NCBI GenBank assembly: GCA_947454145.1
Contig: CANGIW010000003.1
Span: 1-51,269 of the forward strand
Direction: 5' to 3'
DNA: 51,269 bases
DNA from: Rickettsiales bacterium
GTDB lineage: Bacteria > Pseudomonadota > Alphaproteobacteria > Rickettsiales > Rickettsiaceae
The stretch's first letter is position 1; each line of letters opens with the position of its first letter. The position numbers and the translations under genes are program-made. The notes under the pieces were generated by a model. That model ran no database searches and was not told the DNA's origin. It saw only the letters and a program-made list of their open reading frames with translations. This document shows positions 32,658-41,259 of this stretch, in pieces.

Positions 32658-32694
32658 ACACTTACAAGTAATTAAGTAACTTATTTGTAAGTGT
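32658..32694. promoter_or_regulatory. 10-bp inverted repeat between divergent genes
   Basis: ACACTTACAA (32658-32667) pairs perfectly with TTGTAAGTGT (32685-32694) across 17 nt. It sits about midway between the methyltransferase start (32622) and the aspC start (32742). It could be an operator shared by both genes or a leader hairpin. Confidence 0.4.
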
Positions 32695-32741
32695 TTCATA
32701 TAAGTAATCCATAATCAAGTTTTTAATATCTAAATTACATT

Positions 32742-33941
32742 ATGCTGATAGCTGATAAATTAAAATTTATAAAGCCTTCCCCTACTTTAGAAGTTTCTAA
32801 AAAAGCTAATATTTTAAAAGCTGAGGGGAAAAATATAATTTCTTTAAGTGTTGGTGAACCCGACTTTGATACACCTGATAATATAAAAGACAAAGCTATT
32901 ATAGCTATTAGGGAAGGAAAAACCAAATATACTAATGTTGATGGTATACTTGAATTAAAAAAAGCTGTAGCTAAAAAATTTTTAGCAGAAAATAATTTAC
33001 ACTTTGATTTAAACGAAATAATAGTCGGCTCTGGAGCTAAACAAGTAATATATAATTTGTTTATGGCTTCTTTGAATCCAGATGATGAGGTTTTAATCCC
33101 CTCTCCTTTTTGGGTTTCATATCCTGATATGGTAGGTCTTTGTGGGGGAAGTCCAAGAATTATTGAAACTACTTTTGAAAATAAATTTAAACTTACTTGC
33201 CAGCAGTTAGAAAAAAATATATCGAATAAAACTAAATGGCTAATATTATGCTCCCCTAGTAACCCAACTGGTGTAACTTATAGTAAAGAAGAGTTAGAAG
33301 CATTTGCTGTGGTTTTGCGTAAATATCCACATGTATATGTTATGTCTGATGATATATATGAACATATAATATTTGATAATTTTATTTTTTATACTTTATC
33401 TCAAGTAGCACCAGACTTAAAAGATAGAATATTTATAATTAATGGTGTTTCAAAAGCATATTCAATGACTGGATGGCGTATAGGTTATGGCGCTGGGCCA
33501 AAGCAATTAATTGATGCTATGGCTATAATACAATCTCAAAGCACTTCAAACCCATGCTCTATAAGTCAATACGCTGCCTTAGAGGCATTGGGGGGTGCAC
33601 AAGATTTTATAAAAACTAATGCTGCAATTTTTCAACAAAAACGTAATCTTTGTATCCAAATACTACAACAACAGGCTGATATTGAAATTTTTACCCCCGA
33701 AGGTAGCTTCTATTTATTTCCTTCTTGCAGAAAGTTTTTTAATAAAATGACTCCAGCAAAAGAAATCATAAAAAACGATAACGATTTTGCTAAATATCTA
33801 TTAGAATATGCCGAAGTAGCCATAGTACCAGGAATAGCTTTTGGTTCCCAAGGGTATTTTAGGTTATCTTATGCAACAAGTTTTGACCTTTTAGAAAAGG
33901 CTTGTACTAAAATCGTAAATGCTTGCAATTTGCTTAAATAA
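32742..33941 (+). CDS. aspC: Aspartate aminotransferase (class I PLP)
   Basis: 399 residues, full length. The PLP lysine is K238 in NGVSKAYSMTGWRIGYG. Other class I features are GEPDFDTPDNI near the N-terminus (substrate binding), CSPSNPTGVTY (the Asn that contacts PLP) and SDDIYEHIIF (the Asp/Tyr pair). The C-terminal arginine region reads GYFRLSYATS. It interconverts aspartate and oxaloacetate with glutamate, linking host-derived glutamate to the TCA cycle and to DAP synthesis. It is probably the first gene of the aspC-mscS-truA-holC strand run. Confidence 0.95.
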   Translation: MLIADKLKFIKPSPTLEVSKKANILKAEGKNIISLSVGEPDFDTPDNIKDKAIIAIREGKTKYTNVDGILELKKAVAKKFLAENNLHFDLNEIIVGSGAKQVIYNLFMASLNPDDEVLIPSPFWVSYPDMVGLCGGSPRIIETTFENKFKLTCQQLEKNISNKTKWLILCSPSNPTGVTYSKEELEAFAVVLRKYPHVYVMSDDIYEHIIFDNFIFYTLSQVAPDLKDRIFIINGVSKAYSMTGWRIGYGAGPKQLIDAMAIIQSQSTSNPCSISQYAALEALGGAQDFIKTNAAIFQQKRNLCIQILQQQADIEIFTPEGSFYLFPSCRKFFNKMTPAKEIIKNDNDFAKYLLEYAEVAIVPGIAFGSQGYFRLSYATSFDLLEKACTKIVNACNLLK

Positions 33942-34025
33942 AAATATCATGTGCAATTCAAAAAACTCCACTTTTTTGGTATTTCACTATATAATATATA
34001 TTATTATAAATAAGAAAAAAGATAC

Positions 34026-35066
34026 ATGAATATATCCTTTGTACCATATATGGACTATGTCTTTCTAGAATTTTTTACCATTAGTTTATTTACTATTATA
34101 GGTCATAATTTTATTGAAAAAATTTCAGAGTTATTCTTTTCTATACTTAGCAAAGTTTTTAAAATTAACATAGATTTTTTTCAACCTGTTTTAAAACCCT
34201 TTAAAGTTTTTATCATAGGTCTTATTATATTTACTTCTTATTTTTTTACAATTAAGGATCATTTGAAATATTTAGAGTCATCTATTTTTAGTATTTTTAA
34301 TTTATTTATAGTATTAACTTCATCTTCAGCGGGGTATAATTTAGCTAGCTTTATGATCCCCTATCTTTTAAAGAAAAAACATCACGCATGCTCAAAAAGA
34401 ACAAGATTAAATGAAGAAATCATAGTTTTTTTATTAAAAATTGGTAAAATTTGTATTACTTTTGTTGGCATAATAGCTATTTTAAATATTTTAGGTATTA
34501 ATGTAATGGGATTAGCTGCTGGTTTAGGACTTGCTGGGTTAACCTTGGGGTTAGCAGCTCAAGATTCATTGAAGAATTTTTTTGCTACTATCACTATATT
34601 GCTTGATAATGTTTTTGCTGAAGGAGACCACATCAAAATTGACAGTATATCTGGTGTAATTGAATATGTTGGATTCAGATCTACAAAAATACTCACTTCT
34701 AATTACCGTGTAATTTTTATTCCTAATTATAAATTATCCGACTCAATAGTTATAAATTATAGTAAAACGCCTTTTAGAGAGTTAGAGTTAGTTATAAATA
34801 TCACTACTAAAGAAAATGAAATTGTAATAGCTGATTTGATACAATCAATAACTACATCATTATCATCCGCAAGCAATTTATTAAAAAAAGAATATATATC
34901 AATATATGTAGATAAAGTTGCCTATCATTTTATAGGTTTAAAACTTTCTTATAAATATCCATTAGAAGATGATGCAGGTGTCTTACAAGAAGAGCTTATG
35001 CAAAAAATTTCTAATTTTTTATCTACACAATATCCTGGTTCAAGTGCTAATTGCATTGGTAGCTAA
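34026..35066 (+). CDS. MscS-family mechanosensitive channel
   Basis: 346 residues. Four to five membrane helices (about 13-30, 58-80, 90-110, 140-165 and the pore helix near 168-185). The pore-lining helix is Ala/Gly rich (GLAAGLGLAGLTLGLAAQDSLKNFFA), the MscS TM3 hallmark. A beta domain follows (AEGDHIKIDSISGVIEYVGFRSTKI, VIFIPNYKL). Such channels release osmolytes under hypo-osmotic shock at the inner membrane. It ends 22 bp before truA. Confidence 0.93.
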   Translation: MNISFVPYMDYVFLEFFTISLFTIIGHNFIEKISELFFSILSKVFKINIDFFQPVLKPFKVFIIGLIIFTSYFFTIKDHLKYLESSIFSIFNLFIVLTSSSAGYNLASFMIPYLLKKKHHACSKRTRLNEEIIVFLLKIGKICITFVGIIAILNILGINVMGLAAGLGLAGLTLGLAAQDSLKNFFATITILLDNVFAEGDHIKIDSISGVIEYVGFRSTKILTSNYRVIFIPNYKLSDSIVINYSKTPFRELELVINITTKENEIVIADLIQSITTSLSSASNLLKKEYISIYVDKVAYHFIGLKLSYKYPLEDDAGVLQEELMQKISNFLSTQYPGSSANCIGS

Positions 35067-35088
35067 TTAGTACTAATTGTTAATATTT

Positions 35089-35832
35089 ATGCAAAATTTC
35101 AGATATAAAATTACAATAGAATATTTAGGAACTAATCTAGTAGGTTGGCAAAAGCAAAATAATGGTATATCAATCCAAGGATTGATAGAACACGCTATTT
35201 ATTGCTATAGTAAATACAACACTATTTTGTACGCTTCCGGTCGTACAGATTCTGGTGTGCACGCTATAGAACAAGTGGCGCATTTCAATTTACCTAAAAA
35301 ATATGAGTGCTCTGTTATAATAAATGCTACAAATCACTTTCTACAAAATTACGATATAATTGTAAAATCTTGTGAACTTGTATCTGAAGATTTTCATGCA
35401 CGATTTTCTACCAAAACCCGTAGTTATATTTATCGTATTTTAAATACTGAAGTACCATCGGTAATCATGAGAAATAGAGCATGGTGGATTCAGCAGAAGT
35501 TAAATTTACAAGCAATGCGCCAAGCATCTTCTTACCTTGTAGGAGCTCATGATTTTTCATCTTTCAGAGCTAAAGGTTGTTATAGCAAAAGTCCACTAAA
35601 AACAGTTAATTCAATAGAGTTATATCTTGAAAAAGATATAATAGAATTCCATTTTGTAGCTAGATCTTTTCTTTATCATATGGTTAGAAACTTTGTTGGC
35701 AGTATAGTTATGGTTGGTCTTGAAAAATGGGAAGCTGGCTATATAAAAGAAGTTTTAGAGCTTCGTGATCGAAAATTTGCAGCAGCAACAGCTCCAGCTT
35801 GTGGGCTATATTTAAATAAAATAACTTACTAA
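35089..35832 (+). CDS. truA: tRNA pseudouridine(38-40) synthase TruA
   Basis: 247 residues from the ATG at 35089. The in-frame TTG at 35077 only adds four residues, and the family begins close to the RYKITIEYLGTNLVGWQKQ strand, so the ATG is preferred. The catalytic aspartate lies in ASGRTDSGVHA. AHDFSSFRAKGC and FLYHMVRNFVGSIV match TruA motifs II and III. It isomerises U38-40 in the anticodon arm of many tRNAs. holC starts 4 bp after its stop. Confidence 0.96.
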   Translation: MQNFRYKITIEYLGTNLVGWQKQNNGISIQGLIEHAIYCYSKYNTILYASGRTDSGVHAIEQVAHFNLPKKYECSVIINATNHFLQNYDIIVKSCELVSEDFHARFSTKTRSYIYRILNTEVPSVIMRNRAWWIQQKLNLQAMRQASSYLVGAHDFSSFRAKGCYSKSPLKTVNSIELYLEKDIIEFHFVARSFLYHMVRNFVGSIVMVGLEKWEAGYIKEVLELRDRKFAAATAPACGLYLNKITY

Positions 35833-35836
35833 TTTT

Positions 35837-36265
35837 ATGTCATTACAAATAAATTTTATAAGCATTACAGACCAAAATCCTATTAAAGCTTTATGCAGAA
35901 TATTGGAACAAAAATATTTATACCAAAATTTTATGATTTTGCGCACTACTTCTGAAGATCTTCAAGAAGAAATTAATGAAGTTTTGTGGACTTTTAGCAA
36001 AAAATCTTTTATACCTCATGGCAGTAAATTTGATGAACAGCCAGAAAAGCAGAATCTATATATTACCACTGGCGGAGAAATACCAAATAATGCAAGTATA
36101 TTAATACTTTATAATCTATTCGGTTTTAACAATTATGACGTTAAATATTTCAAAGAAATTATCTTAATTTTTGATAATAATAATTCCTTAATAGTAACCG
36201 AAGCTAGAGAGTTTTATAAAAAACTAAAAAATGAGAATTATCAACTAGGATTTAGCAAAATTTAA
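35837..36265 (+). CDS. holC: DNA polymerase III chi subunit
   Basis: 142 residues. HolC links the clamp loader to single-strand binding protein at the replication fork. Family features: an N-terminal strand-helix (INFISITDQNPIKALCRILEQKY) and the signature VLWTFSKKSFIPHGSKFDEQPEKQ, matching LWtfxxxsFxPHG. A Rossmann-like second half includes ASILILYNLFG. It follows truA by 4 bp. A canonical promoter for the next gene begins about 20 bp after it. Confidence 0.9.
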   Translation: MSLQINFISITDQNPIKALCRILEQKYLYQNFMILRTTSEDLQEEINEVLWTFSKKSFIPHGSKFDEQPEKQNLYITTGGEIPNNASILILYNLFGFNNYDVKYFKEIILIFDNNNSLIVTEAREFYKKLKNENYQLGFSKI

Positions 36266-36285
36266 ATCTTTGATTTATTTTTTTG

Positions 36286-36314
36286 TTGACATGCTCCGAA
36301 TAATGTATTATAAT
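36286..36314 (+). promoter_or_regulatory. Perfect sigma-70 promoter
   Basis: TTGACA (36286-36291), a 17-bp spacer and TATAAT (36309-36314): both boxes are exact consensus with ideal spacing, the best promoter I found in the window. It points at the orphan gene starting at 36427, leaving a leader of about 105 nt. TTATAATTA-type repeats follow directly. Confidence 0.88.
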
Positions 36315-36416
36315 TATCTCAATTAATTATAATAGTTAAGTTTTTTTAACTTTAATTTAATTATTATCTCTAAACCTACTTTAACTTTATACCAATAAGT
36401 AATCATACTCAAAAAA

Positions 36417-36422
36417 AAGGAG
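36417..36422 (+). promoter_or_regulatory. Consensus ribosome binding site of the orphan gene
   Basis: AAGGAG lies 4 bp before the ATG at 36427, after an A-run. Spacing is short but the match is complete, and it fixes the start. Confidence 0.75.
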
Positions 36423-36426
36423 TTTT

Positions 36427-37311
36427 ATGTTTAATCTAGAAAATTTAGTAAATCAAAAATTTGAGTCTATAAAAGAAAAATTTGACAATACAGCACTAAA
36501 CTTTACAGGAACATTCTCCACATTATTTCAAAAAAATGATACTGCAGCTAACGTTATTGCTGATATAAAAATAAACGTAACAAATGCTACTACAAAAACA
36601 ACAATTGGTGCTGGGTCATTAAAACTCTGTGTAAATGAAAACATAGAAACTAAAGTAAGAACTTTCGATAACTATTTTGATTATACGCTAACTAATAATT
36701 CTATTGAGTTGCCAAAAAAAGCCTGCTTTATATCTAGTTTTGAAAGCAACATTACTAAATCTATGCATTTTTTATGTGATTTTAATCCTTTAGGTAAAGA
36801 ACTAGAAACATATTCAACAAGGAAAGAGTTTGGTTTATCAGACACACTTATTATTAACGCAGGCTCTGATTTAGATGTAGCTTTTAATATGAGCTATACA
36901 GCCAAAAACTTAGTTCATACCTCAGATAATTTTGAAACTTTTTACGAATTGCAATATTTCATTCAAAAAAATGCTGCTTTAAATTCTTTAGCTGAATCTT
37001 TAAAAACTAGCTTTGACTTAAGTACAATCACTCGTACTAAAACAACCAGCTTTCCTAAAGGTAATTTATTCAAGGATTTTATAAATGTAGAAAATTTAGA
37101 CAAGATTTTTTTTAATAAACAAATATTGGGTTTTAGTATAGAAGATTCTTTTTTTAGATTTCGTGGTGATTACAAAATAGATGAACATACTTCAGTAGAA
37201 GTATTTACTGATAAAATTGAATTTCAGCAACATAATTTTAATTATAATGAAGCTACATCAGAAAAAGTATATATATCAGGTGCTTTAGAGGAAGACCTTA
37301 GTTCTAACTAA
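36427..37311 (+). CDS. Orphan hypothetical protein, predicted highly expressed
   Basis: 294 residues, not recognised. No signal peptide and no membrane helix. A short helical N-terminus (LENLVNQKFESIKEKFDN) is followed by alternating beta strands and polar turns (NVIADIKINVTNATTKTTI, DTLIINAGSDLDVAFNMSY), suggesting a soluble beta-rich fold. A helical patch near 180-205 (QKNAALNSLAESLKTSF) and an acidic end (SGALEEDLSSN) complete it. Cys residues are few. It is transcribed alone from a perfect sigma-70 promoter with a consensus ribosome site and stands convergent to polA. A strong expression signal on an unrecognised soluble protein suggests a structural or secreted role, but that is inference. 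Confidence 0.75.
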   Translation: MFNLENLVNQKFESIKEKFDNTALNFTGTFSTLFQKNDTAANVIADIKINVTNATTKTTIGAGSLKLCVNENIETKVRTFDNYFDYTLTNNSIELPKKACFISSFESNITKSMHFLCDFNPLGKELETYSTRKEFGLSDTLIINAGSDLDVAFNMSYTAKNLVHTSDNFETFYELQYFIQKNAALNSLAESLKTSFDLSTITRTKTTSFPKGNLFKDFINVENLDKIFFNKQILGFSIEDSFFRFRGDYKIDEHTSVEVFTDKIEFQQHNFNYNEATSEKVYISGALEEDLSSN

Positions 37312-37389
37312 TTTGCAAAAACTATCTTGATTATTTTTCTTGGGGCTAAGGAGGGGTGATTTTATACCACCTACCCTAAATCCCAAAGT

Positions 37390-39963
37390 CTACTTACAAT
37401 CATACCAATTATCTGCTGCAGCTATATTCACCGTAAGTGGTATAGAAAATTGTAGTATATTTTCCATAGCATATTTTATGACGGGTATCACTTCATTGAC
37501 TTCATTTTCTGGAGCTTCAAAGAGCAATTCATCGTGTATTTGTAAAATAATTTTAGTTTTAAATTCACCAGCCTTCAAAGCTTTTTGAACAGCAATCATA
37601 GCAAGACGAACTATATCTGCAGCGCTTCCTTGTATAGGAGCATTTATAGCGGTACGTTCTGCTAACATTTTAAGTTGGGAATTTGCTGCATTTATATTTG
37701 ATATAGCGCATTTTCTTCCTGATATCGTTTTAACATAACCAAATTTAGCTGCAAATTCTTTTGTAATTTCCATATATTGTAAAATTTCTGGATAACGACG
37801 GAAATATAGATCTATATAATCTTTTGCCTCTTTATTTGAAATTTTTAGCTGTTTTGCAAGACCAAAAGGGCTAATGCCGTAAATAATACCGAAATTGATG
37901 GTTTTAGCACTACGTCTTTGCTCTGCTGTAACTTTTTCTGCTGTCGTTTGAAATATTTCACAAGCAGTTATTGTATGTATATCTTGTTTTTTTATAAAAG
38001 CATCTTTGAGTTTTTTTACCTCAGCCATATGACTTAAAATTCGCAATTCTATTTGCGAATAATCTGCAGAAATAAGTTTGTTGCCATTTTCTACAATAAA
38101 AGCCTTACGAATTTTGCTGCCTTCTGGTGTTTTTATAGGTATATTTTGTAAATTAGGTTCCATAGAACTCAATCTTGCTGTAAGCGTAGAAGTTTGAAGC
38201 AATGTTGTGTGTATTCGGTCCTTATTATTTAAAGCTTTTTCTAATAAGGGTAATATATAAGTGCCCACAAGCTTATTTAATCTCCTCCATTGCAGTAAAA
38301 GATCTGCTCCTTCAAAACCTAATTCACTTAATTTTTCTAAAGTTTCTACGTCAGTCGAATAGCTTTTAGATTTTGCAGAAATTTTTCCACCAGGTAATCT
38401 AAGCCACTCAAATAATACTTCGCCCAGCTGCTTAGGGGATGCTATATTGAATGTTTTACCGCATATAGTAAATATTTGCTGCTCCAATAATTTTATGCTG
38501 GTATTATATTCTTGCGACAATTCACCTAAGATTTTTGAATCTATTTTTACACCATTAAATTCAATTTCATATAATATATTCAAAATAGGCAAATCTACAT
38601 CATAATAAACATGTAGCAGCTTTTCTTTCATAAGTGCTTGCTGCATATCGCTGAATAATCTATGTACATAAAATATCTTTTGATGACTAAAGATATCTTG
38701 ACCTAAAAGATTATAGCTTAAATCATTTAGATTTATATTGGTTACAGCAGTTTTAGAATGTAGATAATACATTAACATTAAATCATGAAAACCTACAAAG
38801 TTATTTACAGAAATTCCTTTATCCGCAAGAATATGTAACAAATTTTTAATGTTATACGTAATTTTGATAATGCTATCATCATCTATGAAATGCATCAAAA
38901 TACTTAGTAACTCAGTACTTGTATTGGTACTAAAATTTATAGTATAAGCTTCTAGGCTATTAATCGTGAAATATAATTTATCTGGTTCTATAATTAATGA
39001 AATATAGCCTTTATCTACAATATTGTTTAATATTAAAAATAAACTTTCTTGATCGATAATTTCTAAAACTTGGTATAATGTCACCCCCCTATCATCTTGT
39101 AAACTAAACCCACATAGCTTTTCTATTCTTGGTGCTAAAGATTTAAAATTATATTGTTTTACAAAACTTCCAATTATGTCTTTTGCTGGTGGGCTCCATG
39201 CAAAGCTTTCCAACGTAAAATCAATATCTATATCTCTTAGACCTACTAATTCCCAAGAAAGCATAGCCATATCTTTATTATCAATTAAAGATTGCCTTCT
39301 TTTAACAGATTCTACCATATCTATATTATCAAAAATATTGGCAAGACTAACATATTGAGTTAGTAAATCTGCCGCCCCCTTAGCACCAATACCAGCTACA
39401 CCCGGTATATTATCGGATTTATCTCCTACAATAGATAGATAATCCCTAACTTGAGAAGCTTTCACGCCAAATTTATTTTCTACATCTTCATTCGTTACAA
39501 ATTTGTTATTTACAGGATCATATAATTTAATCTCGCCGTCAATCAATTGAAACAAATCTTTATCCGCAGAAACCACTATAGCCGGCTTATTTTGTTTGGC
39601 CGCTAATTTAGCTACTGTAGCAATTATGTCATCAGCTTCAACACCTACTTTTTCTAAAATACTTAAATTAAAGCTTTCTGCTACTTCACGCACTAAGGGA
39701 AGTTGTACTCTTAAATCTTCAGGCAAAGGAGGCCTATTAGCTTTATATTCAGGGTATAATGCATGCCGAAAATTTTTTCCACCACCATCGAATACAATAA
39801 CGATATTGCGAGTTTCAAAATCATTTAATAGCTTTATTATCATAGATGTAAAGCCATATACAGCGCTTATAGGCAAACCATCTGATGTTGTCAAACGTGG
39901 TTGTATATAAAATGCTCTAAATACAAAGCCGTAAGCATCAATTATTAAAATATCGTCTTTCAT
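37390..39963 (-). CDS. polA: DNA polymerase I
   Basis: 857 residues. The N-terminal 5'-3' exonuclease domain is intact (ILIIDAYGFVFRAFY, VSADKDLFQLI, GDKSDNIPGVAGIGAKGA). The polymerase domain has motif A SADYSQIELRILSH, motif B RRSAKTINFGIIYGIS and motif C QIHDELLFE. The middle 3'-5' exonuclease-like domain (about 300-480) lacks the acidic D-x-E pair: the equivalent strand reads ISLIIEPDKLYF. Proofreading is therefore probably lost, as in several Rickettsiales and Thermus-type enzymes. It is the last gene of a cytochrome c-tmk-polA run, 35 bp after tmk. Confidence 0.96.
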   Translation of the reverse strand: MKDDILIIDAYGFVFRAFYIQPRLTTSDGLPISAVYGFTSMIIKLLNDFETRNIVIVFDGGGKNFRHALYPEYKANRPPLPEDLRVQLPLVREVAESFNLSILEKVGVEADDIIATVAKLAAKQNKPAIVVSADKDLFQLIDGEIKLYDPVNNKFVTNEDVENKFGVKASQVRDYLSIVGDKSDNIPGVAGIGAKGAADLLTQYVSLANIFDNIDMVESVKRRQSLIDNKDMAMLSWELVGLRDIDIDFTLESFAWSPPAKDIIGSFVKQYNFKSLAPRIEKLCGFSLQDDRGVTLYQVLEIIDQESLFLILNNIVDKGYISLIIEPDKLYFTINSLEAYTINFSTNTSTELLSILMHFIDDDSIIKITYNIKNLLHILADKGISVNNFVGFHDLMLMYYLHSKTAVTNINLNDLSYNLLGQDIFSHQKIFYVHRLFSDMQQALMKEKLLHVYYDVDLPILNILYEIEFNGVKIDSKILGELSQEYNTSIKLLEQQIFTICGKTFNIASPKQLGEVLFEWLRLPGGKISAKSKSYSTDVETLEKLSELGFEGADLLLQWRRLNKLVGTYILPLLEKALNNKDRIHTTLLQTSTLTARLSSMEPNLQNIPIKTPEGSKIRKAFIVENGNKLISADYSQIELRILSHMAEVKKLKDAFIKKQDIHTITACEIFQTTAEKVTAEQRRSAKTINFGIIYGISPFGLAKQLKISNKEAKDYIDLYFRRYPEILQYMEITKEFAAKFGYVKTISGRKCAISNINAANSQLKMLAERTAINAPIQGSAADIVRLAMIAVQKALKAGEFKTKIILQIHDELLFEAPENEVNEVIPVIKYAMENILQFSIPLTVNIAAADNWYDCK

Positions 39964-39998
39964 ATGTTATATGTTGAAAAAAATTGTAATGTACAAGC

Positions 39999-40613
39999 CT
40001 AGGTAGAAAGATATTGCACTATATAATTATGAATCTTTTTTGGAGAATTATTAGAATCAATAATTTTTATCCTTTGAGGATATTCAGAAGCTAAATTTAA
40101 AAATCCCTCCCTCAGTTTTTGTCTTACCTCTAAATCTAAATCATCATTTTTTGAATAATCAGAGTGTGTAGTTGCTCTTGTACGCTGCTTAGCTATAAGA
40201 GGGTCAACATCAAGAAAAAAAGTAATATCTGGCAAAAAATATATATCCAACAAGTCATGTAGTTGTAAAATACGTTCTTTAGATATTTTATCCAAAATAG
40301 TTTGATATACTATAGTAGAATCTATGAATCTATCAGAAATAACAAATTTTTTTTTAGCTAAATTTGGTTTAATAATATTTTGTATGTTATCACGTCTTGC
40401 GGCAACAATAAGAGCTAAAGTAGTAATACCATCTCTTACATCCTCTTCCTTTAATATAGATCTTATTTTTTCACCTACAGCATCTCCGCCAGGTTCACGC
40501 ATAGAGCAAAAATTCAAATTATTTTGTAAAAACCATTGTTCTAATAATTTAATCTGCGTAGTTTTACCGCAGCCATCAATACCTTCAAAGGTGATGAATT
40601 TATTTACAGTCAT
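39999..40613 (-). CDS. tmk: Thymidylate kinase
   Basis: 204 residues, normal length. It phosphorylates dTMP to dTDP. The P-loop FEGIDGCGKTTQ is at 9-20, the DR(Y/F) region reads VISDRFIDST, and REPGGD binds substrate. The LID region carries KQRTRATTHSDYS. It starts 1 bp after the cytochrome c stop and precedes polA, so DNA precursor supply and polymerase sit in one transcript. dut lies 4.4 kb away. Confidence 0.95.
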   Translation of the reverse strand: MTVNKFITFEGIDGCGKTTQIKLLEQWFLQNNLNFCSMREPGGDAVGEKIRSILKEEDVRDGITTLALIVAARRDNIQNIIKPNLAKKKFVISDRFIDSTIVYQTILDKISKERILQLHDLLDIYFLPDITFFLDVDPLIAKQRTRATTHSDYSKNDDLDLEVRQKLREGFLNLASEYPQRIKIIDSNNSPKKIHNYIVQYLST

Positions 40614-40614
40614 A

Positions 40615-41148
40615 TTAATCTTTTAAGGTTTCTAGATAAGCTATAATATTAGCTAACTCTTCTGGTTTAGCGAATCCCATAAAGCCCATTTTAGTACCAG
40701 GGGCATAAGCTGATGGTTTATGTAAAAATGCTGCTAACGATTCAATATCCCATTTCCCTCCTTTGGAAGACAAAGCAGCAGAATATTTATAATCAGATAT
40801 ACTAGCTTTAGCTCTTTCAACAACCCCCCACAAATGAGGTCCAATTTTATTTGGACCAGATTTTGCTACGGAATGACAAGAACTACATTTTTTTGATAAT
40901 ATAGCCCCAGCTTCTGCAGAAGCCTTCATCATTAGAGATTTTATATCTATTACTTCAGGTGTATCCGAAGCTTTTTGAGTATTATTAGTAGTACCAATAG
41001 TATTTTCAGATACTGTAACCTGGAAGCCTCTGTGCTCTGCTGGTAAATTAGGCATATATAATATATCAGCTATATTACCAGCAAGCATTATAATCAAAGC
41101 TGTTAATAAAAACGCAGCAGCTAATTTATTCCACTCTAAATTCGACAT
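40615..41148 (-). CDS. cycM: Membrane-anchored c-type cytochrome (CycM type)
   Basis: 177 residues. An N-terminal uncleaved helix (about 9-29, LAAAFLLTALIIMLAGNIADI) anchors a single-haem class I cytochrome. The haem site is CSSCH, followed by KIGPHLWGVV, the SDYKYSAALSSKGGKW segment and the axial Met in GTKMGFMGF. In alphaproteobacteria CycM passes electrons from the bc1 complex to cytochrome oxidase. The linker between anchor and haem domain is Ser/Thr rich. The gene heads the run into tmk and polA. Confidence 0.9.
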   Translation of the reverse strand: MSNLEWNKLAAAFLLTALIIMLAGNIADILYMPNLPAEHRGFQVTVSENTIGTTNNTQKASDTPEVIDIKSLMMKASAEAGAILSKKCSSCHSVAKSGPNKIGPHLWGVVERAKASISDYKYSAALSSKGGKWDIESLAAFLHKPSAYAPGTKMGFMGFAKPEELANIIAYLETLKD

Positions 41149-41259
41149 AACTCAATTTTGTTGGATACTTAAAGTAATTATACAGTAAAATGATATATAA
41201 CAGTTATTATTTTTTGATGTTTACTCTAAGCTTTGTCCAAAAAAACCATAAAATTATAG

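Noticed and set aside
33959-33978. Terminator after aspC (CAAAAAA/TTTTTTG)
   Set aside because: The stem is almost entirely A-T with a 6-nt loop, expected by chance in such AT-rich DNA.
37312-37389. Terminator between the orphan gene and polA
   Set aside because: GGTG/CACC pairing is short and interrupted, without a U-tract.
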